64,000 nucleotides of DNA, from positions 16,454,001 through 16,518,000 of the forward strand of contig CM076954.1 of assembly GCA_039566865.1 (NCBI GenBank), given 5' to 3'. Positions 51,101 through 57,574 of the stretch are shown here, piece after piece. Position 1 is the first letter of the stretch. Every line of letters begins with the position of its first letter. The DNA is from Aurelia coerulea (Eukaryota; Cnidaria; Scyphozoa; Semaeostomeae; Ulmaridae). The translations under genes were made by a program, and so were the position numbers. The notes under the pieces are model-generated. The model ran no database searches. It saw nothing but the letters and a program-made list of their open reading frames with translations, and was not told the DNA's origin.

Positions 51101-52781
51101 GTATTTTTTTTTACTCACCCGATACATTTTTTTTTATTCAATATAAAATTTTACAAACAAACTACTTCAAAGCACTACGTACGAGCTACTTTACTACACT
51201 ACAAGGACGATACCACGGAGTGCAAGAGACCATGACAACTCCGCAGTCATTAACATAGAGAACGTGTAACTAAACTAAAATTAAATGTACAGCTACGAAA
51301 AATACACATGAACAATTTCTACTGATGAATACTAAGGTTCGTTTCACATTGTATGTCGAGCTAACTTTGGGCAATCAGGTCTTTTATCACAAGAATTGGT
51401 GAACTGGAGATTTAATTATCAAATTAGAATGGATTGTGCCCAATGAGTCAAACATACAATGTGAAACAAACTTACAGCAAAAAGAAAGAGAAGCAAAGGG
51501 ACTTGGGTACTATGAATTGTAAACAAACGGAAATGCTGTGAATTTCCTTACTTAAATCGACCAGTTTGGTGAATGAACTTTAGGGTCAGATACATTACAT
51601 TTGGCGACATGCAGTGATAATTAACAATAGACTTGAAGGATAATAAAAAATCTTAGTAACATTGCTCTTAGGCTATAGGTTTACGAGCTTGCTTAAAGAG
51701 AATAGCTCAGGATGAGGTTTTCAACGTGTCATCTTATACCCTTTACTTAATAAAAATAAACATTTTTCCTATTTAAATATATTTTGACAATTGATAAAGA
51801 TATCTAATAGAATATTTGATGATAGGCTTCATAATGGAATTTTTGTGATTTTTGAAACGAGAGTGTTTCTTTGGGACAACTGGTATCATAAGATGTGACA
51901 TGTGGCGAAGTGATAAAAATTTTACTGTAAAAAAAGCTATTAAATATCTATTTTATTCAAAAATTGTTTTATTCATATCATTCAAGATGCAGAAAGAATG
52001 TCTTCTCTCCTATGTTTCAGTCTTTTGGACTTTACAATATTATTTTTGGTCTCACAACACTACGTTCAACTTGCCTAAGGAAGAAAATGAAGACAAACAG
52101 TGAAAAGGATTTGAACAACAAGGGCAGATTTTGTAATACAATAGCAACAGTTGCGTTTGATTGACACCTCAGTTCAAAGCGATTAGCGCCTGCAGACAAA
52201 GGAAATTCTCTCAACCAGTAATTCAAAACAAACAAAGCCGCAAAAGTTTCCCCGAAACTAGTAGGGCAAACTCTCGTCTCGTGCAAGCGAAAGATGGTTT
52301 TTAAGAGAAGTTATGTGCTTATAGCGAAAGAATAAGGGTAAATCTAAAGCTCTGTCGCTTAGATTATGTTTATTTGATAAGCCCTAAAGACGGGAGAATT
52401 ACAATGCCTTCTGCTCGGCTCCTGAATCAAATAAACATAATCTAAGCGACAGAACTTTAGATTTACACTTCTTCTTTCGCTATAAGCACATAACTTCTCT
52501 TAAAAACCATCTTTCGCTTGCACAAGGCGAGACTTTGCCCTACTAGTTTCGGGGAAACTTTTGCGGCTTTGTTTGTTTTGAATTACTGGTTGAGAGAATT
52601 TCCTTTGTCTGCATACGCTAATCGCTTTGAATTGAGGCGTCGATCAAACGCAACTGTTGCTATTGTACTACAAAATCTGTCCTTGTTGATTTGAACACAA
52701 AATGTACTTACTTTCCATTGGACTGTTAGCAGAAATTAATGTGGCACAAAGGCCGAGCATAACCCAAGTCAAAGCTGCCAT
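24132..52781 (-). CDS. Astacin-ShK-chymotrypsin-like double protease, 17 exons
   Basis: Seventeen exons join in frame from ATG (52781) to TAA (24132), predicting 715 residues. The order is: signal peptide; astacin propeptide with the FEGD aspartate switch; astacin domain with the full zinc site [12 protein letters not shown] (His143, Glu144, His147, His153) and Met-turn SVMHY (Met200, Tyr202); five Thr/Gln/Ala/Pro linkers alternating with three six-cysteine ShK domains; then an S1 serine protease with activation site RVISG (Arg471), His512, Asp563 and Ser662. Residue 656, at the base of the S1 pocket (chymotrypsin 189), is Ser, so cleavage after bulky hydrophobic residues is likely rather than trypsin-like. 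Astacin-ShK and ShK-trypsin proteins are known in cnidarians; I know of no both-in-one protein. Linker and ShK exons are all phase 1-1. No stop, signal exon or promoter was seen between the two enzymes. Two adjacent genes cannot be excluded without a transcript. Confidence 0.75.
24363..25215 (-). other. Intron 16
   Basis: No further exon seen. The AATTTGAAAATATGAAATTG tail near 25160 may be the end of an old retroelement on the plus strand. Confidence 0.4.
25216..25331 (-). CDS. Exon 16: S1 protease, WG segment
   Basis: A short exon with no long open frame, recovered by translation. After CFITG it reads WGK, then [14 protein letters not shown] and NMGIR. This is the expected segment between the Asp and Ser exons of the family. 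The acceptor is CTCTTTAG and the donor is AGG followed by GTAAGA. Phase 1 in and 0 out, matching both neighbours. Confidence 0.82.
25533..25753 (-). CDS. Exon 15: S1 protease, catalytic Asp
   Basis: It encodes [21 protein letters not shown] (catalytic Asp) and VCLP, ending CFITG. The acceptor is ATTTACAG and the donor is GTAAAT. The intron before it holds a 2.3-kb LINE in the opposite orientation. Confidence 0.9.
26318..28600 (+). mobile_element. LINE ORF2 with complete reverse transcriptase
   Basis: A 700-codon frame (26318-28420) with the whole reverse transcriptase: [53 protein letters not shown] and the catalytic MYADDTS. The C-terminal domain follows with [15 protein letters not shown] and KLQNRAARI. 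No endonuclease is present upstream, so the copy is 5'-truncated, but no stop interrupts what remains. The 3' UTR ends in a conserved stem-loop (28518-28568) and an A-rich tail. It lies antisense in intron 14 of the double-protease gene. The clade is jockey/CR1-like at best guess. Confidence 0.9.
28518..28568 (+). repeat. LINE 3' stem-loop
   Basis: GGCACGGCCCCCTG pairs with GACGGGGCTACCGTGC around a short loop. The same structure closes the LINE fragments at 33738-33790 (minus) and 41343-41392. It is probably the structure recognised by the element's reverse transcriptase. Confidence 0.65.
28861..29062 (-). CDS. Exon 14: S1 protease, activation site and His
   Basis: It opens with SCGKP, then activation site ARVISG, WPWQ, CGGSLV and catalytic VVTAAHC. 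The acceptor is TTCTCTTAG and the donor is GTACGT (phase 2). There is no signal peptide in or just upstream of this exon. Confidence 0.9.
29636..29704 (-). CDS. Exon 13: linker 5
   Basis: A 69-bp phase 1-1 exon reading [17 protein letters not shown] and VVTQAP. The acceptor is TTTCAG and the donor is CCAG followed by GTAATT. It lies only 573 bp from the first serine-protease exon and supplies the phase that exon needs. Confidence 0.72.
29820..29898. repeat. Direct 40-bp duplication
   Basis: Two adjacent copies, each starting CAAGTTTTTATGTTTGAAGA and ending GATTGCCGAGCAT, in the intron after linker 5's acceptor. They are essentially identical, so the duplication is recent. Confidence 0.8.
30529..31188. 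mobile_element. CCGGGTGAGTCA-TIR element, copy 2
   Basis: TA flanks CCTGGTGAGTCAC on the left and TTGACTCATCCGG on the right. The interior (GGATCCCCGTTTGAAAAAAT onward) matches copy 1 at 8132-9234 without the nested LINE. Confidence 0.7.
31340..31632. mobile_element. Short MITE
   Basis: The left end GTGTCCATGTAAGTACAG and the right end CTGTACTTACATGGACAC are inverted, with TTAAAGGTAGC and GCTTTTAA outside. About 290 bp and no coding content. It lies in intron 12. Confidence 0.6.
31870..33400. repeat. Local duplication, copy A (with ShK 3)
   Basis: Shares colinear diverged sequence with 35630-37080, including TTGATGAGATGAC, TTTATACGACACTA, the ShK exon itself and the CTCATTTCCCGTA block. The duplication explains why ShK 2 and ShK 3 are nearly the same. 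Copy A lacks a counterpart of linker 2. Confidence 0.7.
32793..32903 (-). CDS. Exon 12: ShK domain 3
   Basis: ShK module duplicated from exon 9: [26 protein letters not shown] and NCAKTCGYC. All six cysteines are kept, but it is two residues shorter between Cys2 and Cys3 (QSG replaced by R). Phase 1-1. Confidence 0.85.
33735..34515 (-). mobile_element. 5'-truncated LINE, same family as 26.3 kb
   Basis: A 220-codon frame covers the end of ORF2: [32 protein letters not shown] and [10 protein letters not shown]. It is clearly related to the C-terminus of the 26.3-kb element, and it ends in the same 3' stem-loop. It inserted into the copied linker-1 region next to exon 11. Confidence 0.85.
34534..34578 (-). 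CDS. Exon 11: decaying copy of linker 1
   Basis: A 45-bp relic of exon 6 reading GGGN, AQTP and VTTVAS. The acceptor is intact, but the donor has changed from CAGGTCAGT to CATGTTACT. It can still be read in phase 1 through a weak donor, or be skipped without a frame change (protein of 700 residues). A LINE fragment is inserted next to it. Confidence 0.4.
35100..35195 (-). CDS. Exon 10: (TQAP)n linker 3
   Basis: A 96-bp exon encoding six tandem Thr-Gln-Ala-Pro units between AGAT and TTGSG. The 12-bp DNA unit is repeated, so length variation between individuals is likely. Phase 1-1, with donor CAG followed by GTAAGC. Confidence 0.75.
35275..35575. repeat. 57-bp minisatellite
   Basis: About four to five units of roughly 57 bp containing GGCTTTACCAAACAAGG and AACATCTTAAACAGGCCGG. 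Because 57 is a multiple of three, the minus strand stays open as a repeating 19-residue frame. That is a by-product of the unit length, since the stretch is intronic. Confidence 0.8.
35630..37080. repeat. Local duplication, copy B (with ShK 2)
   Basis: Partner of 31870-33400, in the same orientation. Linker exon 8 sits immediately outside its upper end. Confidence 0.7.
36472..36588 (-). CDS. Exon 9: ShK domain 2
   Basis: Six-cysteine ShK module: [27 protein letters not shown] and NCAQTCGYC. Phase 1-1, with acceptor ATCTTATAG and donor GTATGC. It lies in the upstream copy of a local duplication and is nearly identical to ShK 3. Confidence 0.87.
37092..37130 (-). CDS. Exon 8: linker 2
   Basis: A 39-bp phase 1-1 exon reading [13 protein letters not shown]. 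The acceptor is AATGCAG and the donor is CCAG followed by GTATGA. Confidence 0.68.
37131..39531 (-). other. Introns around ShK 1
   Basis: Apart from exon 7 at 38419-38532, no coding signal, RNA gene or clear element is seen here. Confidence 0.4.
38419..38532 (-). CDS. Exon 7: ShK domain 1
   Basis: A 38-residue ShK module with six cysteines: [26 protein letters not shown], and NCAKSCGKC at the end. Phase 1 on both sides with good splice sites. ShK is a small disulfide fold; in extracellular proteases it usually acts as an accessory domain. Confidence 0.87.
39532..39579 (-). CDS. Exon 6: Gly/TQAP linker 1
   Basis: A 48-bp exon, phase 1 in and out, reading GGGGS then TQAP and VTTVAP. The acceptor is CTCTTATAG and the donor is CCAG followed by GTCAGT. 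A flexible, probably O-glycosylated spacer between astacin and the first ShK domain. Confidence 0.7.
39580..40570 (-). other. Intron 5, distal part
   Basis: No gene or clear repeat recognised. It is bounded by linker exon 6 and the TIR element at 40571. Confidence 0.4.
40571..41200. mobile_element. CCGGGTGAGCCA-TIR foldback, copy 2
   Basis: It begins CGGGTGAGCCAGAAAAAAGT and ends TTTTTTCTGACTCACCCGG, with long imperfect inverted arms. Same family as 13801-14428. Confidence 0.7.
41201..41415 (+). mobile_element. LINE 3' end, very short
   Basis: A remnant of about 215 bp: a few ORF2 codons ([11 protein letters not shown]), 3' UTR, and the conserved stem-loop GGCACGGCCCCCTG / GACGGGGCCACCGTG, followed by an ATGAAATGAAA-rich tail. 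It begins directly at the end of the preceding TIR element. Confidence 0.7.
41435..41701. repeat. GCATAGGTTCC-family fragment
   Basis: A partial, inverted copy of the family at 44483, 47331, 50313 and 57575. It carries the CATAAACTATGGTT phrase and a degenerate end TTGGAGCCTATACTTTG. Confidence 0.5.
41706..42277. mobile_element. GGGTGTCCCAAAAAGT-TIR element, copy 2
   Basis: The right end ACTTTTTGGGACACCCGG is followed by TA. The left end is cut within AGTACTCCTGTTTGAGAAAT by the neighbouring repeat. The interior matches the left part of 50104-51883. Confidence 0.6.
42612..43397. mobile_element. CCGGGTGTCTC-TIR element beside exon 5
   Basis: TA flanks CCGGGTGTCTCAAAAAAAAG at the left and CGAGACACCCAG at the right (TA at 42610-42611 and 43398-43399). 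The arms continue as AGTACCCCCTTTTGACT and its inverse, and deeper pairs exist around CAAAACCTCTGG. Its right end is about 10 bp downstream of the exon 5 splice donor. Confidence 0.75.
43410..43628 (-). CDS. Exon 5: astacin Met-turn and C-terminus
   Basis: It contains [14 protein letters not shown] (the Met-turn and the zinc-ligand tyrosine), then [20 protein letters not shown] and the final Cys in YKCNG. The acceptor is ATCTTCAG and the donor is G followed by GTAAGT. A TIR element begins about 10 bp into the following intron. Confidence 0.92.
43930..44079. repeat. Hairpin with perfect arms of about 50 bp
   Basis: AAATACAAACAAATAACAGT and the sequence up to AACAGAGTTTTATT are mirrored exactly by 44026-44079. 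The loop is a TTTA microsatellite. Arms without a mismatch imply recent origin or gene conversion. Confidence 0.8.
44483..44985. mobile_element. GCATAGGTTCC-family element
   Basis: The left end GCATAGGTTCCAAATCTTTA and the degenerate right end AAAGATTTGGTAGCTGTGCT are inverted. GCAAATGG flanks both sides and may be an 8-bp target duplication. Internal landmark: GATGACGTCACACCC. Confidence 0.55.
45018..45464. mobile_element. Near-perfect 447-bp palindrome
   Basis: The whole element is one palindrome centred near 45241. It starts CATGGGCAATAATGCACCG and ends CGGTGCATTATTGCCCATG. The two arms (about 220 bp each) differ at only a few positions. GAATGAC is found on both sides (45011-45017 and 45465-45471) as a likely target duplication. 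Mirror-image open frames on the two strands confirm the symmetry and are not genes. Confidence 0.8.
45687..45862 (-). CDS. Exon 4: astacin zinc-binding helix
   Basis: It contains [24 protein letters not shown] and [10 protein letters not shown], the complete HExxHxxGxxH active-site signature, with the glutamate base intact. The acceptor is TCTCTTGCAG and the donor is G followed by GTAATA. Confidence 0.93.
46140..46510. repeat. Degraded inverted repeat
   Basis: CCATGGGCCCTAGTAAAA near 46280 faces TTTTACTAGGGCCCATGG near 46416, and TTTGAAAAATTCT faces AGAATTTTTCAAA at the outside. Probably an old MITE. Confidence 0.45.
46511..47330 (-). other. Intron 3, proximal part
   Basis: No gene or clear repeat recognised. 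Confidence 0.4.
47331..47832. mobile_element. GCATAGGTTCC-family element
   Basis: The left part AAAAAGGTTGGTGTAAAATT and the right end TTTAAAGATTTGAGCCCTAT are inverted. It shares the ACCATAGTTTATGGAGGTCT and GATGACGTCA interior with its relatives. Confidence 0.55.
48119..48161. repeat. ATT microsatellite
   Basis: About thirteen ATT units in an intron of the double-protease gene. Confidence 0.85.
48374..48497 (-). CDS. Exon 3: astacin domain
   Basis: It encodes [22 protein letters not shown] and YLYFYQGGG, matching the astacin region between the N-terminal strand and the zinc helix. It contains the first conserved Cys of the domain. The acceptor is TTCCTTAG and the donor is GTAAGC (phase 2). 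No long open frame reveals this exon; it was found by translation. Confidence 0.85.
48549..49015. mobile_element. Foldback element, CAAGGGTGTTAGGACACG ends
   Basis: It starts CAAGGGTGTTAGGACACGAA and ends TTCGTGTCCTAACACCCTTG. The arms of about 230 bp each pair almost throughout around AATACCATACTAAAAAGC. CATTGAT on each side (48542-48548 and 49016-49022) looks like a target duplication. Confidence 0.75.
49123..49490. repeat. Two head-to-head copies of the GTGGCT repeat
   Basis: A minus-oriented copy (49123-49312) is followed by a plus-oriented, more diverged copy (49313-49490) of the repeat seen at 14486-14690. Both carry ATATAAAA, the palindromic GGCT...AGCC core and TTACCCAAATATG. Confidence 0.5.
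49645..49794 (-). CDS. Exon 2: astacin propeptide and domain start
   Basis: The frame contains FEGDMIL, the propeptide switch whose Asp binds the catalytic zinc in the zymogen. [11 protein letters not shown] follows, the normal N-terminal strand of mature astacin. The acceptor is TTTAAAG and the donor is GTAAGT; phase 1 on both sides. The longer open frames on this strand are in the wrong frame. Confidence 0.85.
50104..51883. mobile_element. GGGTGTCCCAAAAAGT-TIR element, copy 1, with nested insertions
   Basis: TA flanks GCGGGTGTCCCAAAAAGT on the left and TTTGGGACAACTGG on the right. Nested inside are a GCATAGGTTCC element (50313-50836) and a LINE tail (50890-51012). A solo ACTCACCCG end lies near 51113. 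Confidence 0.6.
50313..50836. mobile_element. GCATAGGTTCC-family element, best copy
   Basis: Long inverted ends of about 130 bp: CAGCATAGGTTCCAAATCTT against its complement near 50815-50836, continuing through GAATTATAG-type pairs. It is inserted in the TIR element of 50104-51883. The five copies in the window make this one of the commonest families here. Confidence 0.65.
52117..52687. mobile_element. AACAAGGGCAG foldback, copy 1, in intron 1
   Basis: It starts AACAAGGGCAGATTTTGTA and ends with its inverse. The arms of about 240 bp pair nearly throughout. A 9-bp target duplication GATTTGAAC lies at 52108-52116 and 52688-52696. A 9-bp duplication points to Mutator-like elements. The insertion begins about 16 bp downstream of the exon 1 splice donor. 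Confidence 0.82.
52712..52781 (-). CDS. Exon 1: signal peptide
   Basis: It encodes 23 residues beginning MAAL, with a hydrophobic core ([11 protein letters not shown]) and a likely cleavage after ISA. The donor is GAAA followed by GTAAGT (phase 1). The ATG context is AAGATGG, and a TATA box lies about 65 bp upstream. Confidence 0.82.
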
Positions 52782-52841
52782 CTTGACGACTGTACCTAGC
52801 AATTGGTGACTTGCAAGTGACAGATTATGAAAGCAACTGGC

Positions 52842-52848
52842 ATATATA
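52842..52848 (-). promoter_or_regulatory. TATA box of the double-protease gene
   Basis: TTATATATG on the minus strand lies about 65 bp upstream of the ATG and predicts a start near 52815. Confidence 0.5.
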
Positions 52849-53199
52849 AGGGAAGGTGTTTGTCTATGCATCCTAAGTGTGTATTTTAGTGTTTAAATTT
52901 ATCGGGGTACGCTTCAAAAGAAAAATACCACTCATAAACAACAGAATGATCAAAAGTGTTAACATTATGTACACAGGCTGTGAAAAATGGTTAATAAAGT
53001 AAGGGCTGTTAACAAAGTTGAACGTTTCGAGCAGCTAAGCTAATAAAAAGCCCAATGTATATAGCTCATTAGCTAAGTGATTGAGAAAAGTATTGCGAGC
53101 TTGATCTATATGTAGCATATTTGCAAATATATTTGTCCATACGTACCTGTGCAAACAATATTCTCGTTAATTCTCGTTAATTCCTTAAACCCTCTTGGC

Positions 53200-54130
53200 A
53201 TTTTGCAGCAATTTACCTTTTTACTCGTTAGAAAAGAGGTTTGAATGAAGCGTCCAAATCTGGTAAATTTTGGAAGGAAAACAAAAGCCTGATCCCCGCT
53301 CTCAGTAACAGCACTGCTAGCTGTGGCAAGAAGTTGCTTCAGATCATGAAGCCTTTCAGAGAGTTTGTTTAATCAACGATAACTTTGCTAAAATTGACTT
53401 ACGAGTGATTCAATGTATACAGGGTCAAGTTTTATTTGCCTTCTGGCCTTTTTTTCTCATTATTTTCATTCATCGTTAGCTGATTTTGTTTTGTAGCAGT
53501 TTCAAAACAAGGTGCGAGCATGGAAGGGTTTCATTTTGCAACTTGCACTTTGAAGTTTGTACTTTCAACAACTGTTATTCAAACATGAAGTTTGCACGTT
53601 GAAGTTTGTACTTTCAACCACTGTTATTCAAACGAAAGAAAAGTCAGCTAAAAATGAATGAAAATCACGAGAAACAACGCAAAAAGACAAATAACACTTG
53701 CCTATGTGCAAACTAAACCATTCCTGACTCACTTTGCGCAAAGTGAAGGTGAAGGTGAAGTTGCGGTTTTTAGCGCCAAGCGCTGGGATCGCAGAAGTAG
53801 AATAGGCCTAATCGAGTCCGCGACCCCTTGTCATGACGCTCAAGTGGTGGGGCTCTACCGGGTATTGAACCCTGTCGGCCTGACTGTTCTGGCTGCAAAA
53901 TCAGTGGATTACACCACTGCACCACAACACCTATTAACAAAGTAGTTGATAATGAACTCTCTGAAAAATGTTGAGTTCCGAAGCAACTTCTTGCCACAGC
54001 TAGCAATGTTTTTGTCGAGGATGGGGGTTATGCTTTTGTTTTTCTTCACAAAATTTACCAGATTTTGACACTCGATCCAAACCTTTTCTAACAAGTAAAA
54101 AGATCTATTGGCACCTTGCTTATTCATGAT
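53200..54130. mobile_element. Foldback element interrupted by a SINE
   Basis: The left arm (about 53200-53370) with GCTAGCTGTGGCAAGAAGTT is mirrored at 53985-54005 by AACTTCTTGCCACAGCTAGC. The outer parts pair around AAATTTACCAGATTTGGAC-like sequence. The interior holds a short direct duplication (CTTTCAACNACTGTTATTCA, 53563 and 53613) and the SINE. Confidence 0.6.
53735..53930 (-). mobile_element. tRNA-derived SINE
   Basis: On the minus strand an A box TGGTGCAGTGGTG (53924-53912) and a B box GGGTTCAATACCC (53872-53860) have tRNA-like spacing. A unique body with GTCATGACAAGGGGTCGCGG and a short CTTCAC repeat at the 3' end follow. A body fragment recurs near 9745-9800. The acceptor stem does not close, so it is not a functional tRNA gene. 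Confidence 0.68.
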
Positions 54131-54308
54131 CTAGTGATAAGATTCAACAACAACTGGCGTCGATATATTAAAACTAAGTTTTCAAGTTGCTGTTTTCAAA
54201 TATGAAATATCGTTATTGCTTGAAATAAACTTAGAGCTGATTTGAAGTCTTCTGCCTTGAAAAAGAAATGAGAAAAGGCGAAATTACGAATTCAAAACTT
54301 CTTAGTTA

Positions 54309-54850
54309 GGGACAGTACAAAATTTATTATATTACATGGCCGGTGGAGAACAAAAATTCTGGCAAAAAAATCTGCTCACCCCGTATGAAATTATTGCAAA
54401 AGAAACCAACTGCCCTGTCACCCTTTTCTTAAAAAAAAACTGTCTCCCGTAATCATGAACAACAGATGTTGTAAAGTACCAACGATGAATTAGCTAAAGA
54501 CCATAACAAAATTAATTCTTACCCTTACGAGTTTTTGTCAACGAAAAATTCGTCTTTGAAGATGAAGAGAAATGACTGATTAATCGTTCTTGCAGACGAC
54601 TGACAAGGATATTTTGCGTCAATTTCATACACATCCTTCCAAGCATTTCTCAACTTGCATGATTCACAATTTTGTCCTCAAAATGAGCCATTTTATATTT
54701 CAAATTTCATCTTGAGCTTATGAAAAGTAACTGCCCCGTTCATATTGCTTTGTAAAAAGTGTTGACCCAGTTCTGTACAAGCTCAAAAAAAGTAGTTGCC
54801 CCGTTACGTTTTGCACCGGCCATGTTATAAAATAAACTTTGCACTGTCCC
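54309..54850. mobile_element. PIF/Harbinger-like MITE, TTA duplication
   Basis: The ends GGGACAGTACAAAATTTATT and AAATAAACTTTGCACTGTCCC are inverted (with a short offset), as are CATGGCCGGTG and CACCGGCCATG just inside. TTA flanks both sides (54306-54308 and 54851-54853). Confidence 0.7.
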
Positions 54851-55150
54851 TTATTTTGATTCTCGGAGTTTGAAACTGAAATATAAGTTGAGACTCACTT
54901 TAGTTCTTTGTGTCTGCATCTGCATGCAGTGACACAATACATTAAAGAGTTTAGCGTAACCATAAAACATCAGGATTTTGAAACATCAGAGCCAGGATAT
55001 TCCAAAATTTCCTTGTCAGTTGTAATAATATTTACAATGGTAGTATCTACTGATTTTTACGCGAAACCTGGATAAATACCAAGAGATCAAATAAATGTAA
55101 AGAATATTTAACGATACACCCAAATAACGCTGGATTTAGGAAGTGATATA

Positions 55151-57432
55151 ACGGGTGAGCCAGAAAGAAGATACCAATTTCGACAGGCCAGGATACAGCG
55201 GGTTCCCGCAAATAAGAAACCACTTTTTGAATTGAGGCCTCAGAAAGTTTCTTATTTAAAGAGACCTTTTCATGATCAGGGTCAAAGTTTCTTATAGATA
55301 GGGAATCAAGTCAAGTGAAGGTATATGACTGTACCATACATGCATGTGCATTGCACATTACTGGTACATTTTACATGTTTACCTTGTTACCTTTTGTTGT
55401 GTGAATCTTTAAATTTGAAAATGTTAATTCTATTTAGAGAATGCTACATTATATTGCAGTCATTTATGGGCATTATTTTCTAGCATTTAGGAACTATGAC
55501 GAACCTGAAAATAAGAAACTTTTAAATTTCAGACCTAGAGTTGTTTCTTATTAAAGGAGCCCCTTTTGAAGAAAGTGAGGCCTGTTTCTTATACAAGGGG
55601 GTTTCTTATTTGCGGGTACTTACTGTAAATCATACACTGGACCAATTTCAAATATTTTTGAAATAATCTTTTGTCAATATCATATACTATTCTTGGTTAT
55701 TTTTTTTGTTGATTTTCCGGATGCGTACGCAATAACAAGGGCAGATTTTGTAATACAATAATACAATAGCAACAGTTGCGTTTGATGGACACCTCAATTC
55801 AAAGCGATTATCGACTGCAGACAAAGGAAATTCTCTCAACCAGTAATTCAAAACAAACAAAGCCGCAAAAGTTTCCCCGAAACTAGTAGGGCAAACTCTC
55901 GCCTTGTGCAAGCGAAAGATGGTTTTTAAGAGAAGTTACGTGCTTATAGCGAAAGAAGAAGGGTAAATCTAAAGTTCTGTCGCTTAGATTATGTTTATTT
56001 GATTCAGGAGCCGAGCAGAAGGCATTGTAATTCTCGCATCTTTAGGGCTTAAAATGAAACGATTACAAAGCAGCTCCTAAATCAAATAAACATAATCTAA
56101 GCGACAGAGCTTTAGATTTACCCTTCTTCTTTCGCTATAAGCACATAACTTCTCTTAAAAACCATCTTTCGCTTGCACACGGCGAGAGTTTGCCCTACTA
56201 GTTTCGGGGAAACTTTTGCGGCGTTGTTTGTTTTGAATTACTGGTTGAGAGAATTTCCTTTGTCTGCATCCGCTAATCGCTTTGAATTGAGGTGTCAATC
56301 CAACGCAACTGTTGCTATTGTATTACAAAATCTGCCCTTGTTGTACGCAATGATATATTTACGATTTCTTGAAATTTCTTTGCCTGCAGACTACTGCCCA
56401 AAATGATCAAATTTTCTGAAGATGGAACTTGCCAGAATAAAGAAAATGCCCATCGATATTACTAGGGAATTTGGATGGGCTAAGTCACACGGGCATTCGT
56501 TTAATGATTGCGCAATATCACTATCGCTATTGTCAAATACAAAGACTTTCAGTTTTTTATCATTTCTTTGAATGGATACTTGCAAGCTACCGTAGTTTTT
56601 GCATGTAGGGAATTAAACAACATTTCAAACAAGCGTGTAGATTTAGGACTTTTGATGCGAAGACCTATTACTTAATTCCCTACAGGCACAAACTACAGTA
56701 GCTACCAAGTCTCTAGCCTGCGTGCAGTCTTTCTTTGGTCCAAAATTGAAAGAACGAGAAATAGAAAGACTGCGCACTTGTAAGCGATTATTCGCATTTT
56801 AATGAATAAATCCATTGTGATATGAACCAATTAGAACTTGGTTAGAGATTTTTCAAACCGAAACACAATCAGCCTACGTAGCGTCTTTGTTTTGTGTTTG
56901 TTTGAAATTGAACAGTTTGATAGAACACAGATTAACATTCATTGATTTCATTTTGCTGAGTCACTCATACAAGAAATCTCTTGGTGCTGCGCAGTCTTTC
57001 CACTTTCTGGTTCTTTCAATTTTATAAAAAAGACTGCACGCAGGCAAGCAAGTCTCATTTCAAAGAAATGATGAAAAGAAATTGATAGAAGTGAAACTAA
57101 AAGTTGTGCAATCATCAAACGATCGCTCGTGCGACATAATCCAATCCAAATTCCCTAGCCATTTTGAGGATCACTCTCTTTATTCTGCCAAGTTCAGTCT
57201 CTAGAAAATTTGATCACTGCACTGTTTTTCGAACTTTTTTGGCAATCCGCAGGCAAATAAATTTCAAGAAATCGTAAATATATCCATAAGTAGGCATCTC
57301 AAAAATCGACAAAAAATAACCAAGAATAGGATAGGACATTGACAAAAGATTAATTTAGAAATATTTGAATTGGTCCAGTGTATGATTTATCCTGGCCTGT
57401 CGAAAGTGGGAACTTTTTTCTGGCTCACCCGG
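55151..57432. mobile_element. CCGGGTGAGCCA-TIR foldback, copy 3 (large)
   Basis: A 2.3-kb version of the family: ACGGGTGAGCCAGAAAGAAG at the left and TTTTTTCTGGCTCACCCGG at the right, with inner pairs such as TTTCGACAGGCCAGGATA against its inverse. Several internal inverted blocks and a complete nested foldback (55734-56342) account for its size. Confidence 0.7.
55734..56342. mobile_element. AACAAGGGCAG foldback, copy 2
   Basis: Same family as 52117-52687, with the same ends and arms. It has a perfect 9-bp target duplication GTACGCAAT at 55725-55733 and 56343-56351. Its central loop is in the opposite orientation to that of copy 1. Confidence 0.83.
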
Positions 57433-57574
57433 TGCTGTTCTCTTTGTATGTATCAAATCAAAGTCTACTTAGTCCTATTCTTACAGATTTGGACTTTTAA
57501 CCTTTTTTGATTTAATTGAATTTGAGATGCAGTTCCAGTAACTTGTACCTTGATAGGCGTATAATTTCTTGGGA

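Noticed and set aside
53860..53924. Functional tRNA gene
   Set aside because: A and B boxes are present, but the sequence does not close an acceptor stem and continues into a SINE body.
52032..56406. Three similar open frames (52032-52286, 55687-55911, 56173-56406) with nearly the same protein
   Set aside because: They are arms of the same foldback transposon in different orientations, so the similarity reflects repeat copies and not a gene family.
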